Assembly (NCBI GenBank): GCA_007125745.1
Contig: SLCQ01000144.1
Span: forward strand, 1 to 34,225
Length of the DNA: 34,225 bases
Reading direction: 5' to 3'
From: Nitrincola sp.
GTDB taxonomy: Bacteria > Pseudomonadota > Gammaproteobacteria > Pseudomonadales > Balneatricaceae
Under the pieces are notes generated by a model. It was not told the DNA's origin. It did no database searches and was given only the letters and a program-made list of their open reading frames with translations. The position numbers and the translations under genes are program-made. Within the stretch, counting starts at the first letter, position 1; the number at the start of each line of letters is the position of its first letter. Positions 8,800-19,540 of this stretch are shown here, piece by piece.

Positions 8800-8921
8800 G
8801 TAATAATGCGCTGCCTTCTACAGACCAACAACAATAACGCTGTCCACAATAGCGCTAAAACAATTTATCTGTTACCGCTGGTTTGTATGGCGTAGTCCAT
8901 CTCAGATTCGAGAAACGTCAA

Positions 8922-11735
8922 ATGACATTGCTGTTGCTAGTACTGTTGCCTTTATTTGTCCTGCCGGCTCCTTTATTGCTTAGGAGTCGTCCTGTTTTAG
9001 CGACTATAGCGACCCTCATCGCTCCAATCGTAATTGTTGCGTTAATTTTTCCATGGGTAATCCCCGTCTTTTCAGGACAAACACTGATTTCCACCTTTGA
9101 ATGGATTCCTAGCTTAGGTTTAAGTATTGCTTTTCGGTTAGATGCCTTGGCGATGCTGTTTGTATTACTGATCAGTGTGATTGGCATTACCGTTATTTTT
9201 TATGCATATCTGTATTTTGCGGGTAAACCTGAAGCGAGTCGTTTTTATGCAATGATATTGGCTTTTATGGCGGCTATGCTGGGTATCGTTACCTCTGAAA
9301 ACTTACTTTTCTTATTGATTTTTTGGGAGTTGACCAGCTTAATTTCGTTTTTGTTGATCGGCTTTTACGGTCACAAGCAAGCATCACGTCGAGGTGCTAG
9401 ACTTTCTTTGTTTATTACAGGTGGCGGCGGCTTGGCGTTACTGTCCGCTATTCTACTGATTGGAAAAGTGGTCGGTAGTTTGCAGATAAGCGATATTCTT
9501 CAGTCACGTGACCTGCTTCAGCAACACGCTTACTTCCCTTGGATATTAGCGCTGTTTTTATTGGGCGTATTCAGTAAGTCTGCACAATTTCCTTTCCATC
9601 TGTGGTTGCCTCATGCCATGTCGGCACCTACTCCCGTATCGGCTTATCTGCATTCGGCAACGATGGTCAAAGCCGGTATTTTCTTGATGATGCGACTTTA
9701 TCCTGTCTTTAGTGGCAGTGATTTATGGTTTTATTACGTGGTACCGATTGGATTTATAACGCTGTTAGTCGGTGCATTTGTGGCTATTTTTATGCATGAC
9801 ATTAAAGGGCTATTGGCATATTCAACCATCAGTCATCTGGGTTTAATTACCTTGCTGTTAGGTTATGGATCTACAGCCGCGTTAAGTGTGGCTGTATTCC
9901 ATCTGATTAATCATGCTCTCTTTAAAGCCCCCTTGTTCATGATGGCAGGTACCATTGATAAAGCGACAGGTACACGCGATTTGCGGCAAATTAACGGGTT
10001 GTTTCATTTCTATCCCATGTTGGCTCTACTGAGCTTTATCCCCATCGCATCGATGGCGGGATTACCCTATCTGAATGGCTATATGAGTAAAAAGCTGTTT
10101 ATTGTTGAAAGCTTGGCTGTTCATCAAGACGGCATGCTCGCTGTCATCATTCCTGTGCTAGCGGTTTTAGCGGCTGCTATTTCGGTGGGTTATGCTATTC
10201 GTCTGTTTCACAATACTTTTTTTAATGGCAAACCACGTGAGCTCCCTCATTGGCCACTCCCTCCATTAAACCGCTTGATCTACTTGCCCTTAGTATTCTT
10301 TGCCAGCTTATGTGTGCTGATTGGCTTGTGGCCTGAGTGGGTAGTTTCTGTGGTTGTTGATCCAGTGGTAGTGTCTTCTCAAGCGTCAAGTCTCTACTTT
10401 ATCGAACTGCCGCCCTATGATTTGAGTGTGCTAGATAGTGGCTGGTTGACTTGGATTTCTCTATTGACCTTTGCGGGTGGCGCGGCTTTGTACAGTGCTC
10501 GAAAAGTTCTATTTGCCTGGCATGATAGCTTGCCTACCGTTGATGCTAAAGAAATCTTCGAGACAGGTATGTTGTGGTTAATATCACGCGCACAAGAAGC
10601 AGTCCATTTGGTTGAAAATGGGTCGCTTCAACGCTACTTAATTTATATTTTCATCGCTGCGCTCCTATTAACGGCCTGGCCTTTAATGCAACTGAGACAA
10701 TGGCAAGGTGACTTGGCGTTAATGCCGATAGACCCTATGTCAGCCGGTGCGATTGTGTTGATGATGGTGATGGCTGTGTCGGTAGCCGTGTTGCATCGTC
10801 AGCGGCTAATAGCATTACTTTTTACTGGCGCTACAGGACTCTTGATTACGGTTGGGTTTGCTCGTTTTTCAGCACCGGACCTGGCTTTGACGCAATTCTC
10901 CGTCGAAGTGATGGCGATTTTTATTATGATGTTGGCGCTATCCTTCTTGCCACAAACCTCGCCAGAAGAAAAGAAACGTTATCGTATTCGACGTGATGCT
11001 GTGATTGCGAGTATTGCTGGTGTAGGGATCGCTGTTCTAAGTTTTGCCGTGATGACTCGCCCGCAACAGACCATTTCATCTTTCTTTTTAGAAAACAGTG
11101 TTTCTGGCGGTGGTGGCACCAATGTCGTGAACGTTATTCTGGTTGATTTTAGGGGATTTGATACCTTTGGTGAGATCACTGTATTAGCCATAGCGGCGCT
11201 TGCGGTGTTTGCGTTAACTCGAAATCTGCGTCTTAAAGGGCGGGTAAGTGAATCTGTACAAGCAGAAGCTTGGCATGGTTATGCACAGCCCTATCCTTTA
11301 ATCTTAAGAACCTTAGCAAGACCTTTGTTGCCTATGGCGCTTTTGGTATCGGCTTATATCTTCTTGCGTGGTCATAATCTTCCGGGTGGCGGTTTTATTG
11401 CTGGTCTTATCACCGCCGCCGCTTTGAGTTTGCAGTATGTGGCTTGTGGTATTCGCTGGGCTCAGGTACGTATGTTAACTCAGTTTCGGCCGTTAATTGG
11501 TCTGGGATTATTGATTGCAGGTTTAACAGGATTAGGTAGTTTACTGTTTGATCACCCATTCCTGACCTCTTGGTTCAGTTATTTTTATCTTCCCGTCATT
11601 GGAAAGTTTGAATTGGCGACGGCGTTGCTGTTTGATTTAGGGGTTTATGCAACCGTCGTGGGTGCCACACTATTGATTTTATCCAATTTGGGACGGCTTA
11701 TGACCATTCATGGTCCCGGTAAGGAGATAGGTTGA
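8922..11735 (+). CDS. mrpA: Mrp/Mnh cation antiporter subunit A fused to subunit B (MrpA')
   Basis: NADH-dehydrogenase/antiporter core ([39 protein letters not shown]), MbhE-like region, and MnhB-type C-terminus ([22 protein letters not shown]). The ORF track starts at a TTG at 8883; ATG at 8922 is the likelier start. Confidence 0.95.
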   Translation: MTLLLLVLLPLFVLPAPLLLRSRPVLATIATLIAPIVIVALIFPWVIPVFSGQTLISTFEWIPSLGLSIAFRLDALAMLFVLLISVIGITVIFYAYLYFAGKPEASRFYAMILAFMAAMLGIVTSENLLFLLIFWELTSLISFLLIGFYGHKQASRRGARLSLFITGGGGLALLSAILLIGKVVGSLQISDILQSRDLLQQHAYFPWILALFLLGVFSKSAQFPFHLWLPHAMSAPTPVSAYLHSATMVKAGIFLMMRLYPVFSGSDLWFYYVVPIGFITLLVGAFVAIFMHDIKGLLAYSTISHLGLITLLLGYGSTAALSVAVFHLINHALFKAPLFMMAGTIDKATGTRDLRQINGLFHFYPMLALLSFIPIASMAGLPYLNGYMSKKLFIVESLAVHQDGMLAVIIPVLAVLAAAISVGYAIRLFHNTFFNGKPRELPHWPLPPLNRLIYLPLVFFASLCVLIGLWPEWVVSVVVDPVVVSSQASSLYFIELPPYDLSVLDSGWLTWISLLTFAGGAALYSARKVLFAWHDSLPTVDAKEIFETGMLWLISRAQEAVHLVENGSLQRYLIYIFIAALLLTAWPLMQLRQWQGDLALMPIDPMSAGAIVLMMVMAVSVAVLHRQRLIALLFTGATGLLITVGFARFSAPDLALTQFSVEVMAIFIMMLALSFLPQTSPEEKKRYRIRRDAVIASIAGVGIAVLSFAVMTRPQQTISSFFLENSVSGGGGTNVVNVILVDFRGFDTFGEITVLAIAALAVFALTRNLRLKGRVSESVQAEAWHGYAQPYPLILRTLARPLLPMALLVSAYIFLRGHNLPGGGFIAGLITAAALSLQYVACGIRWAQVRMLTQFRPLIGLGLLIAGLTGLGSLLFDHPFLTSWFSYFYLPVIGKFELATALLFDLGVYATVVGATLLILSNLGRLMTIHGPGKEIG

Positions 11736-12073
11736 TGGAGTTTATGGTTGCTATTTTGCTGGGTGTGCTAACTGCCTGTGGTGTCTATTTAGTCTTACGC
11801 CCCCGCACTTTTTCTGCTGTACTAGGGCTTACGCTCTTATCCCATGCGGTTAACCTGTTTCTATTTAGTATGGGGCGCCTGCATAGTCATACACCTGCTG
11901 TTATTGGAGCTGTTGATCAACACGCCGATCCTTTGCCTCAAGCACTCGTCCTCACGGCGATTGTGATTAGCTTTGCAATGACCGCGTTTGTAGTCGCACT
12001 GGCTTTACGGTCGGCATTAGAGTTACGCAACGACCATGTAGATGGGGTCGATAAAGAAGAGGACCCTATTTAA
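11732..12073 (+). CDS. mrpC: Mrp/Mnh antiporter subunit C (NuoK-like)
   Basis: 113 aa; [21 protein letters not shown] and [24 protein letters not shown] overlaps the mrpA stop. Confidence 0.95.
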   Translation: MMEFMVAILLGVLTACGVYLVLRPRTFSAVLGLTLLSHAVNLFLFSMGRLHSHTPAVIGAVDQHADPLPQALVLTAIVISFAMTAFVVALALRSALELRNDHVDGVDKEEDPI

Positions 12074-12074
12074 T

Positions 12075-13571
12075 ATGCACCTTATGGTTTTTGCTATCTT
12101 AGTGCCTTTTTTTGCAGGTGCTTTTTTAATCCTAGCAAATCAATTGGCAAGTTACTTACAACGCATGATCAGTATCGGAAGTTCAATACTTTTGCTGGTC
12201 GTTGCTTTGCTCCTCTTAACCTATGCGTTATCGGGTGAATATTTCATTTATCAATTAGGAAGCTGGCAGGCGCCTTTTGGTATTGTGCTGGTCTTGGATC
12301 AATTGAGTGCCATGATGCTGGTGCTTATTGCTGGTCTAGCGTTGGTATGCTCTGTATATGCCTGTTTGGGAGATGATGCTCGTGGTGCTCATTTCCATGC
12401 ATTGTTTCAGTTTCAAATCATGGGTCTAAGTGGGGCGGTTTTAACGGGTGACCTGTTTAATCTGTTCGTGTTCTTTGAAATATTATTAATTGCGTCCTAC
12501 GCCCTGCTGTTACATGGCGGTGGCCGTGATAGAAGTCGAGCAGGTTTGCGCTATGTCATTATCAATTTAGTGGGTTCCGCTCTGTTCTTGGTTGCTTTAG
12601 GTGTCTTATATGGCGTGACCGGAACCTTAAATATGGCGGATATGGCGATCAAGGTTGAACAATTATCACAGGATGACAAGCCCCTTGTGCATGCTGCAGC
12701 CGCTTTGTTACTGGTGGTGTTTGGTATTAAGGGGGCGTTATTACCTTTATTATTCTGGTTGCCAAGAGCTTATGCTTCGGCCACTGCGACTGTTGCCGCT
12801 TTATTTGCCATCATGACGAAAATTGGTATCTATTCGATGGTAAGAGTTTTTTTTCTGGTGTTTGGTGGGGAAGAAGGTATCCATTTGAGCCTGTGGCAGT
12901 GGGTTTGGCCGTTAGCCATTGCGACGATGGTGCTGGGTGCTGTTGGTGCTTTAGGTGCGCAAAGTTTGCGCGGCTTAACTGCGTGGATGGTGATTATTTC
13001 GGTAGGTACTTTGATGGCCGTTATTTCAGAAGCCACCATCGCATCCTTGGCGTCCGCGTTATTATATCTTGCTCACAGCACACTCTTGACGGCGGCTTTC
13101 TTTTTACTATCAGATGTTATTGAACGCTATCGACCGGGTTGTCGAGACTACTTTGTACCTGGGCCTAAAACGCAGGATCGGGTCATGCTGGGCGTGTTAT
13201 TCTTTACCGCGGCAGTTGCTTTTGCAGGTGTTCCTCCCTTGTCTGGATTTATTAGCAAGGTTTGGATACTCAGTCACGTTGATAGCTTGAACGGTTACAG
13301 AGTCTTTTGGCCTACTCTGTTGCTGTCCAGTCTGGTGGTGCTAGTCGCATTAAGTCGTGCCGGCAGCGCGTTATTATGGCGACAGAATGAACAGCAAGTG
13401 TCTCAGGCTAAAGCACCTTATATGGCGTCAATATTGGTGGGGCTGTTATTACTGTTGAGTGTGTTGTTTACCACCTTTGCCGAACCCTTAATGCAGTTTG
13501 CTCAGAGTACAGCTACTCAAGTCATGCTGACTGAGCGTTATCTGCAACCTTTCGTCATAGGAGACATATGA
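12075..13571 (+). CDS. mrpD: Mrp/Mnh antiporter subunit D
   Basis: LTGDLFNLFVFFEILLIASYALL and FGIKGALLPLLFWLPRAYASATATVAALFAIMTKIG; conserved transport E and K present. ATG chosen 1 bp after the mrpC stop. Confidence 0.95.
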   Translation: MHLMVFAILVPFFAGAFLILANQLASYLQRMISIGSSILLLVVALLLLTYALSGEYFIYQLGSWQAPFGIVLVLDQLSAMMLVLIAGLALVCSVYACLGDDARGAHFHALFQFQIMGLSGAVLTGDLFNLFVFFEILLIASYALLLHGGGRDRSRAGLRYVIINLVGSALFLVALGVLYGVTGTLNMADMAIKVEQLSQDDKPLVHAAAALLLVVFGIKGALLPLLFWLPRAYASATATVAALFAIMTKIGIYSMVRVFFLVFGGEEGIHLSLWQWVWPLAIATMVLGAVGALGAQSLRGLTAWMVIISVGTLMAVISEATIASLASALLYLAHSTLLTAAFFLLSDVIERYRPGCRDYFVPGPKTQDRVMLGVLFFTAAVAFAGVPPLSGFISKVWILSHVDSLNGYRVFWPTLLLSSLVVLVALSRAGSALLWRQNEQQVSQAKAPYMASILVGLLLLLSVLFTTFAEPLMQFAQSTATQVMLTERYLQPFVIGDI

Positions 13572-14080
13572 TGAAACGTTCTGCACATCATCCAAGAAAG
13601 TGGTTACCACACCCTCGCTTTAGCTTGTTTTTGCTGGTGTTATGGCTCTTGATGGTTGAAAGCTTTGCGGTAGCTCAAATTTTATTGGGTGGTTTATTGG
13701 CATGGTTAATCCCATTTGGCACGCAACAATTTTGGCTAGAACAATCCAGTATGCACCACCCAGTACGCATGGTTCAGTATGTGTTTCACCTTTTTGTCGA
13801 TATTATCCGTTCAAACTTTATGGTGGCTTGGCAAATTATTAGCCCTCAAAATAAATTAAAGCCTGGATTTGTTGAATACCCCATTCAATTACAGAATGAT
13901 TTTGCGATCACGCTATTGGCCAGCACCGTCACACTAACGCCAGGTACCGTTTCTGCACATATCACACGAGACAAAAAGGTGTTGTTACTTCATGTGTTGC
14001 ACTTAACAGATGAGCAGGCACTTGTTGAGGCTATTCACCTGCGTTATGAAACTCTGTTGCAGGAGATTTTTGAATGTTGA
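13568..14080 (+). CDS. mrpE: Mrp/Mnh antiporter subunit E
   Basis: LASTVTLTPGTVSAHITRDKKVLLLHVLHL; operon position. Confidence 0.93.
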   Translation: MMKRSAHHPRKWLPHPRFSLFLLVLWLLMVESFAVAQILLGGLLAWLIPFGTQQFWLEQSSMHHPVRMVQYVFHLFVDIIRSNFMVAWQIISPQNKLKPGFVEYPIQLQNDFAITLLASTVTLTPGTVSAHITRDKKVLLLHVLHLTDEQALVEAIHLRYETLLQEIFEC

Positions 14081-14343
14081 TTTACGCCGTTTATCTTGCC
14101 TTAGCGCTGTTTTCGGCAGCGATTCTTCTCTGTCTTTATCGCTTAATGGTGGGGCCAGATATTGTTGACCGTATCCTTGCGTTGGATACCATGGCGATCA
14201 ATTTGATTGCAGTGATTGTGTTAACGGGTATTTTAATGCGAAGTAATGTGTTGTTTGAAGCGGCATTGTTGATCGCATTGATGGGGTTTGTCAGTACGGT
14301 GGCATTAACACGTTACCTGCTTCGTGGCGATTTAATTGAGTAG
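14074..14343 (+). CDS. mrpF: Mrp/Mnh antiporter subunit F
   Basis: 89 aa; RLMVGPDIVDRILALDTMAINLIAVIVLTGI and EAALLIALMGFVSTVALTRYLLRGDLIE. Confidence 0.93.
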   Translation: MLIYAVYLALALFSAAILLCLYRLMVGPDIVDRILALDTMAINLIAVIVLTGILMRSNVLFEAALLIALMGFVSTVALTRYLLRGDLIE

Positions 14344-14351
14344 AGGGTAGT

Positions 14352-14699
14352 ATGCTGTTGCTGGAAGTGTTGATCAGTTTAGTGCTAGTACTGGGAGCCT
14401 TAGTGGCATTTATTGGTGCGATAGGTTTAGTCAGGCTTCCTGATATATACAGTCGCTTACATGGACCTGCTAAAGCGAGTACCTTGGGTGTTGGCTCTAT
14501 CTTGATAGGTTCATTTCTGTTTTTCACCTTTTTTATGGACGGTATCAGTATGCAAGAGCTACTGATTACAGCATTCATTGTCACTACGGCTCCGATTAGT
14601 GCGAATATGTTAGCTAAGGCGGCATTACATCGTAAAATACCCTGTGCTCAGGGTACTCAAAATGCACCCGTACCGAGAACTGACACTCAGTCATCCTGA
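14352..14699 (+). CDS. mrpG: Mrp/Mnh antiporter subunit G
   Basis: GAIGLVRLPDIYSRLHGPAKASTLGVGSILIGSFLFF and TAPISANMLAKAALHR. Confidence 0.94.
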   Translation: MLLLEVLISLVLVLGALVAFIGAIGLVRLPDIYSRLHGPAKASTLGVGSILIGSFLFFTFFMDGISMQELLITAFIVTTAPISANMLAKAALHRKIPCAQGTQNAPVPRTDTQSS

Positions 14700-14803
14700 T
14701 CGTCGATATAGATTCTTATAAGCACCCAACAGGCGGGACGGTTTGTGTAATTTCGTGTTAGGATAACGCCTTTATCAGTGTGATATAGAGAGCCAGATTC
14801 TCC

Positions 14804-16564
14804 ATGAGCTATCAGGTATTGGCGCGCAAATGGCGACCACGCAAATTCAATGAAATGGTTGGGCAAGAACATGTACTGCGTGCACTCGTCAATGCACTCG
14901 ACAATGATCGCCTGCATCATGCCTATTTATTCACGGGAACGCGAGGCGTAGGAAAAACCTCCATCGCTCGACTGTTTGCTAAAGCACTGAACTGTGAGCA
15001 AGGTGTCTCATCAGAACCTTGTGGTGAGTGCTCGGCGTGCAAGGAGATTGCAGAAGGGCGTTTCGTAGATCTAATTGAAGTGGATGCTGCCTCGCGAACC
15101 AAGGTTGAGGATACGCGAGAACTACTTGAAAATGTGCAGTATGCTCCCAGTCATGGACGCTATAAAGTTTACCTGATTGACGAAGTTCACATGCTAACCA
15201 ACCACTCTTTCAATGCTTTACTGAAAACTCTGGAAGAGCCCCCGCCGCATGTGAAGTTTTTACTGGCGACAACAGACCCACAGAAACTCCCCATCACTGT
15301 TCTATCACGGTGCTTACAGTTCAATCTAAAAAACTTAAGTCCTCAGCGGATTGTTGAACACTTACACTTTGTGTTAACAGAAGAGCAAATTAGCTTTGAC
15401 GAGCCAGCACTTTGGTTGCTGTCCAAAAGTGCCGATGGGTCAATGCGTGATGCGTTAAGTTTGACCGATCAAGCGATCGCATTTGGTTCTGGCTGTGTCA
15501 GTGAGAATGATGTGCGTACCATGTTGGGTACGATTGATCAGCATCTGGTTTATCAAATTTTAACCGGATTAGCACAGCGTAAACCAGCTGATGTCATTCA
15601 AGTAGTGGCAACACTGTCTGAGTTTAGCCCCGATTATGCCTCTGTATTAGCCGAGTTAGTCAGTTTACTGCATCGTGTTGCGCTTGCTCAGGTGCTCCCT
15701 AAGGCAATCGATAACAGCTTGGGAGATCAGCAACAGGTCATGCAACTTGCACAGCTACTTAGTGCAGAGGATGTACAACTCTTTTACCAAATAGGCTTAA
15801 TGGGACGTAAAGACTTACCCTACGCACCAGATTTACGAGAAGGATTGGAGATGGTGCTACTACGCATGTTGGCATTTAGGCCAGCATCAGTACCACCACA
15901 AACAGATATTTCACCGTTATCCGGTACCGGTGCTCCTGATGACGTTATTCCATCCGAAGCTTCCATGCCGCAGGTTACAGCCCCAGAGGTCAAAACCGCT
16001 CCAGTAGCCTCTATACCAAAAGCTACTGTTCCAGAAGCTTCTGTTGCACAAGACATGGATCAGGAAGTGGAAGACACCCCGCCTTGGGAAGAAACAGTGT
16101 CGCCAGAGCCGAATGTTGAGTCTATACCAGCAAAAAAGTCTGAAGCTGCTGGAGCCCTGCCAGCAGCGCAGGCGACATTGGACCCCAACCAGTGGACGGA
16201 GGTTGGGCTTAACTTACCTTTAACAGGTATGACAGCAAGTATCTGCCGAAATCTATCGTTAGAAAAAGTGGATGAAACTGGGCTTGTTTTTCATTTTGCG
16301 GCAGAGCAGGGAGCCTTGATGAATGAGGTTCAACAGTCGCGCATTAAAGATGCCTTAGTCACGCATTTGGGTATGCCGTATCAGGTTGAGTTTATTCAAG
16401 CAGAGCAAACACGAGAAACGCCAGCACAATATAGTTTACGTAAAAAAGCGGAACGTCATGCGCAAGCAGTGGTGTCATTGCAACAAGACTCTGTTGTACA
16501 GCGTATAATAGAAGAGTTCTCGGCTGAATTAGTGGTGGACTCTGTAAAACCGATCGATCAATGA
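14804..16564 (+). CDS. dnaX: DNA polymerase III subunits tau/gamma
   Basis: Walker A ([22 protein letters not shown]), zinc module [16 protein letters not shown], and [25 protein letters not shown]. Confidence 0.98.
   Translation: MSYQVLARKWRPRKFNEMVGQEHVLRALVNALDNDRLHHAYLFTGTRGVGKTSIARLFAKALNCEQGVSSEPCGECSACKEIAEGRFVDLIEVDAASRTKVEDTRELLENVQYAPSHGRYKVYLIDEVHMLTNHSFNALLKTLEEPPPHVKFLLATTDPQKLPITVLSRCLQFNLKNLSPQRIVEHLHFVLTEEQISFDEPALWLLSKSADGSMRDALSLTDQAIAFGSGCVSENDVRTMLGTIDQHLVYQILTGLAQRKPADVIQVVATLSEFSPDYASVLAELVSLLHRVALAQVLPKAIDNSLGDQQQVMQLAQLLSAEDVQLFYQIGLMGRKDLPYAPDLREGLEMVLLRMLAFRPASVPPQTDISPLSGTGAPDDVIPSEASMPQVTAPEVKTAPVASIPKATVPEASVAQDMDQEVEDTPPWEETVSPEPNVESIPAKKSEAAGALPAAQATLDPNQWTEVGLNLPLTGMTASICRNLSLEKVDETGLVFHFAAEQGALMNEVQQSRIKDALVTHLGMPYQVEFIQAEQTRETPAQYSLRKKAERHAQAVVSLQQDSVVQRIIEEFSAELVVDSVKPIDQ
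16132..16167 (+). promoter_or_regulatory. Programmed -1 ribosomal frameshift signal in dnaX
   Basis: Slippery heptamer A AAA AAG (16132-16138) in the correct phase, 6-nt spacer, and perfect 8-bp stem GCTGCTGG/CCAGCAGC (16145-16152/16160-16167). The -1 frame reads GTC TGA immediately. Confidence 0.9.
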
Positions 16565-16568
16565 GGAA

Positions 16569-16898
16569 ATGAGTATGATGAAAGGTATGGGCGATATCAT
16601 GAAACAAGCCCAAAAGATGCAAGAAGAGATGCAACGTGTTCAGCAAGAAATTGCGAATGCTGAAGTACAAGGTGAATCGGGTGCTGGCCTAGTCAGCGTA
16701 GTAATGACGGGGCGTCATGACGTCAAGCGCGTATCCATTGATAGTAGCTTAATGGAAGAAGACAAAGAGATCTTAGAAGACTTAATTGCTGCTGCAGTCA
16801 ATGATGCTGTCCGTAAGGTAGAAGTAGATTCTCAAGAACGGATGGCAAAAGTCACAGGGGGTATGCAGATGCCTCCCGGTTTTAAGATGCCTTTCTAA
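16569..16898 (+). CDS. ybaB: YbaB/EbfC-family nucleoid-associated protein
   Basis: [39 protein letters not shown]; lies between dnaX and recR. Confidence 0.97.
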   Translation: MSMMKGMGDIMKQAQKMQEEMQRVQQEIANAEVQGESGAGLVSVVMTGRHDVKRVSIDSSLMEEDKEILEDLIAAAVNDAVRKVEVDSQERMAKVTGGMQMPPGFKMPF

Positions 16899-17506
16899 TG
16901 TCCCTGAGTCCCTTGCTACAGCAGTTAATTACTGCACTGCGATGTTTGCCTGGCGTTGGGCCCAAATCAGCCCAACGAATGGCGTTGCATCTATTGGAAA
17001 GAGATCGAGAAAATGCTCAAAAGCTAGCCGCCTCACTCATGGAGGCGGTTGACAAAATCGGAGAGTGCCAAGAGTGTCATGCGCTTTCTGAAACGCCTAT
17101 ATGTGAGATCTGTCGAGATGCCGATCGAGATCATGGCGTTATCTGCGTCCTCGAGTCTCCTGTAGATATGATGGCGATAGAGCAAAGTGGAAGCTTTAAT
17201 GGCGTTTACTTTGTGTTAGGTGGACATCTGTCACCTATTGATGGTGTCGGGCCAGATGACTTGAGTATCCCCCAGTTACTGAATCGCATTGATCAAGGTG
17301 GTGTCAAAGAGGTGATTTTGGCAACGAATCCGACCGTTGAAGGCGAAGCCACAGCACACTTTATTTCAGCACAAATTGCTGATGAAGTGCGTGTTACACG
17401 AATAGCACATGGTGTGCCCGTGGGAGGCGAGTTAGAGTTTGTTGATGGTGGTACCTTGGCACATGCGCTTTCGGGACGTAGAGATATTCAACGGGAAGGG
17501 TCATGA
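16898..17506 (+). CDS. recR: Recombination protein RecR
   Basis: [20 protein letters not shown], zinc finger [16 protein letters not shown], and Toprim [12 protein letters not shown] / [12 protein letters not shown]. Confidence 0.98.
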   Translation: MSLSPLLQQLITALRCLPGVGPKSAQRMALHLLERDRENAQKLAASLMEAVDKIGECQECHALSETPICEICRDADRDHGVICVLESPVDMMAIEQSGSFNGVYFVLGGHLSPIDGVGPDDLSIPQLLNRIDQGGVKEVILATNPTVEGEATAHFISAQIADEVRVTRIAHGVPVGGELEFVDGGTLAHALSGRRDIQREGS

Positions 17507-18711
17507 ACGAAAACCTCGCTGACAACCCAACAAACCGATTGGAACAAAGCGCTGAAAAGCCGATCTGGATTGTTGAGGATGAACAGTTAAGAAGTGCATG
17601 CCAACACTGGCTAACCCTATCAATGATAGCTATCGACACTGAGTTTATGCGTGTTGATACCTTTTATCCAATTCCGGGGCTCATTCAAATTGCTGATCGG
17701 CATGCATGCTATTTGATAGATCCATTGGAAGTAACCGATATGTCCCCCTTGGTTGAGGTGCTATCTGATTCCAACGTGATTAAGGTGATTCATGCCGCCA
17801 GTGAAGATCTGGAGTTATTTCGCCACCATTACGGTGTCGTTCCATCCCCCTTATTTGATACGCAAGTAGCTGCGGCGTTTGCGGGTTGGGGTTTTAGCAT
17901 GGGTTTGCAAAGGATTGTTGAAAAGTCTTTGAAGATTAATCTAGGGAAAGGGCATACGCGTTCAGATTGGTTGCAACGTCCACTTTCTCAAGAGCAAATT
18001 CTGTATGCAGCACTCGATGTTGCATACCTGCCAGCTATAGCGCAACAGTTAACCTCTGAGCTTAAGCAACTGGGGCGTTATGAATGGATGCTTGATGAGT
18101 GTCAATTCTTATGCCTAACATCAAGAGACACAGATCCGGAAGGTGTTGATTATTACCGCCGATTTACACAGATGAATAGTACCTCACCGACTGTTTTAGC
18201 CGGCTTAAGAGACCTGAGCGCCTGGCGAGAAAAAACCTGTCGAGAGCGTAATTTGTGTCGGCCTCTCGTGATTAAAAATGAAGCCATTATGGCGGTCATT
18301 GATGCTTGGCCAACAAATCTTAAACAACTTAGCGATTTACGTGTGCTAAAGCCGCAACAGTTGAAAAAGGATGGTCAGCAGATTCTCGATATTCTTAAAG
18401 GTGCCGAAGAGTCTGCAGAAAGAAACCCACCGGAACCGATACAGTTGCCCATACATGTCTATCACAGTGAAACTCTCAAGCGCTTAAAAGCGATAGGTCG
18501 TGATATTGCGAAAAAGGAGAATATTCTTCCTGAGTTGCTTGCACGGCGTAAAGATTTAGAAAAGCTGATTAACTCACAAGATGATCAAGGGCACTTTCAT
18601 CTTCCAGACACATTACAAGGTTGGCGCAAATCACTGTTAGGAGAACCACTACTAGCTGAACTTGCAAAGTGTCAAACTCAACTAAATGAAACACAGGAAA
18701 CGCGATGCTAA
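17503..18711 (+). CDS. rnd: Ribonuclease D
   Basis: DEDD exonuclease motifs ([38 protein letters not shown]) and an HRDC-like C-terminus. Confidence 0.96.
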   Translation: MNENLADNPTNRLEQSAEKPIWIVEDEQLRSACQHWLTLSMIAIDTEFMRVDTFYPIPGLIQIADRHACYLIDPLEVTDMSPLVEVLSDSNVIKVIHAASEDLELFRHHYGVVPSPLFDTQVAAAFAGWGFSMGLQRIVEKSLKINLGKGHTRSDWLQRPLSQEQILYAALDVAYLPAIAQQLTSELKQLGRYEWMLDECQFLCLTSRDTDPEGVDYYRRFTQMNSTSPTVLAGLRDLSAWREKTCRERNLCRPLVIKNEAIMAVIDAWPTNLKQLSDLRVLKPQQLKKDGQQILDILKGAEESAERNPPEPIQLPIHVYHSETLKRLKAIGRDIAKKENILPELLARRKDLEKLINSQDDQGHFHLPDTLQGWRKSLLGEPLLAELAKCQTQLNETQETRC

Positions 18712-18992
18712 TTTGTTCGATATACCGGAGTTCACGTAAAGATGAAATGTATCTTTATGTAGATAAAAAAGATGGCTTGAAGCAGGTGCCTGAAGCCTTG
18801 ATGGAACGCTTTGGAAAGGCGCAACATGTGATGGATCTGCCGGTATTGCCAGGTCGTAAATTAGCACGTGTCGATGTTGAAAAAGTAACACTATCTATTC
18901 AAGAGCAGGGTTTTTTTCTACAAATGCCGCCTCCAAAAGAGGACTATATGTTGGATTTATATAAAGAACGCCCTGAAACAGGAGTGCGTTAA
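18705..18992 (+). CDS. ycgL: YcgL-domain protein
   Basis: CSIYRSSRKDEMYLYVDKKDGLKQVPEALMERFG; located after rnd. Confidence 0.93.
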   Translation: MLICSIYRSSRKDEMYLYVDKKDGLKQVPEALMERFGKAQHVMDLPVLPGRKLARVDVEKVTLSIQEQGFFLQMPPPKEDYMLDLYKERPETGVR

Positions 18993-18994
18993 CG

Positions 18995-19456
18995 ATGGAA
19001 AAAGCTCCTTTCTGGCAGCGTAAACAATTACATGAAATGACTCATGAAGAGTGGGAGTCATTATGTGATGGATGTGCGCTCTGCTGTCTTCATAAAATTG
19101 AAGATGAGGACACGGAAGAGGTTTTTTATACTACAGTGGTTTGCCATCTGCTGGATGAAGACACCTGCCAGTGTACGCGATATGAGGAACGCACTAAGCT
19201 GGTTCCTTCGTGTGTTCAGCTTCGCCCTGAAGATGTTTCTGAGTTTCACTGGTTACCGCCGAGTTGTGCTTATCGTCTAATTCATGAAGGAGAACCGCTT
19301 CCTGAATATCATCCACTGGTGAGTGGAGATAAGGGTTCATTGATTGAATCCGGTATGTCAGTGTTAAATGTCTACGAGATTAAGGATGATGAGATTGACC
19401 ATGATGAGGAGTTAGTAGAGTTTGTGATGGAGGAGGGGATTATTTTTCGTGGCTGA
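18995..19456 (+). CDS. ycgN: YcgN family (UPF0260) cysteine-cluster protein
   Basis: PFWQRKQLHEMTHEEWESLCDGCALCCLHKIEDEDT and CQCTRYEERTKLVPSC. Confidence 0.95.
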   Translation: MEKAPFWQRKQLHEMTHEEWESLCDGCALCCLHKIEDEDTEEVFYTTVVCHLLDEDTCQCTRYEERTKLVPSCVQLRPEDVSEFHWLPPSCAYRLIHEGEPLPEYHPLVSGDKGSLIESGMSVLNVYEIKDDEIDHDEELVEFVMEEGIIFRG

Positions 19457-19540
19457 TTAAAACAGGTTGATCCTAGCAGAAGCTTTTGTCGTATTCATCT
19501 AATATACTTAAGATAATCGACTTGAAATGCGGAGTTACAC

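Noticed and set aside
14687-14920. 77-aa minus-strand ORF overlapping the dnaX start
   Set aside because: Overlaps the dnaX N-terminus; no domain and no clear RBS.
16712-16721. Palindrome CGTCATGACG in ybaB
   Set aside because: Short palindrome within coding sequence, no supporting context.
17028-17048. CCGCCTC-(7 nt)-GAGGCGG inverted repeat inside recR
   Set aside because: Lies in conserved recR coding sequence with no T-run or operon boundary; likely incidental.
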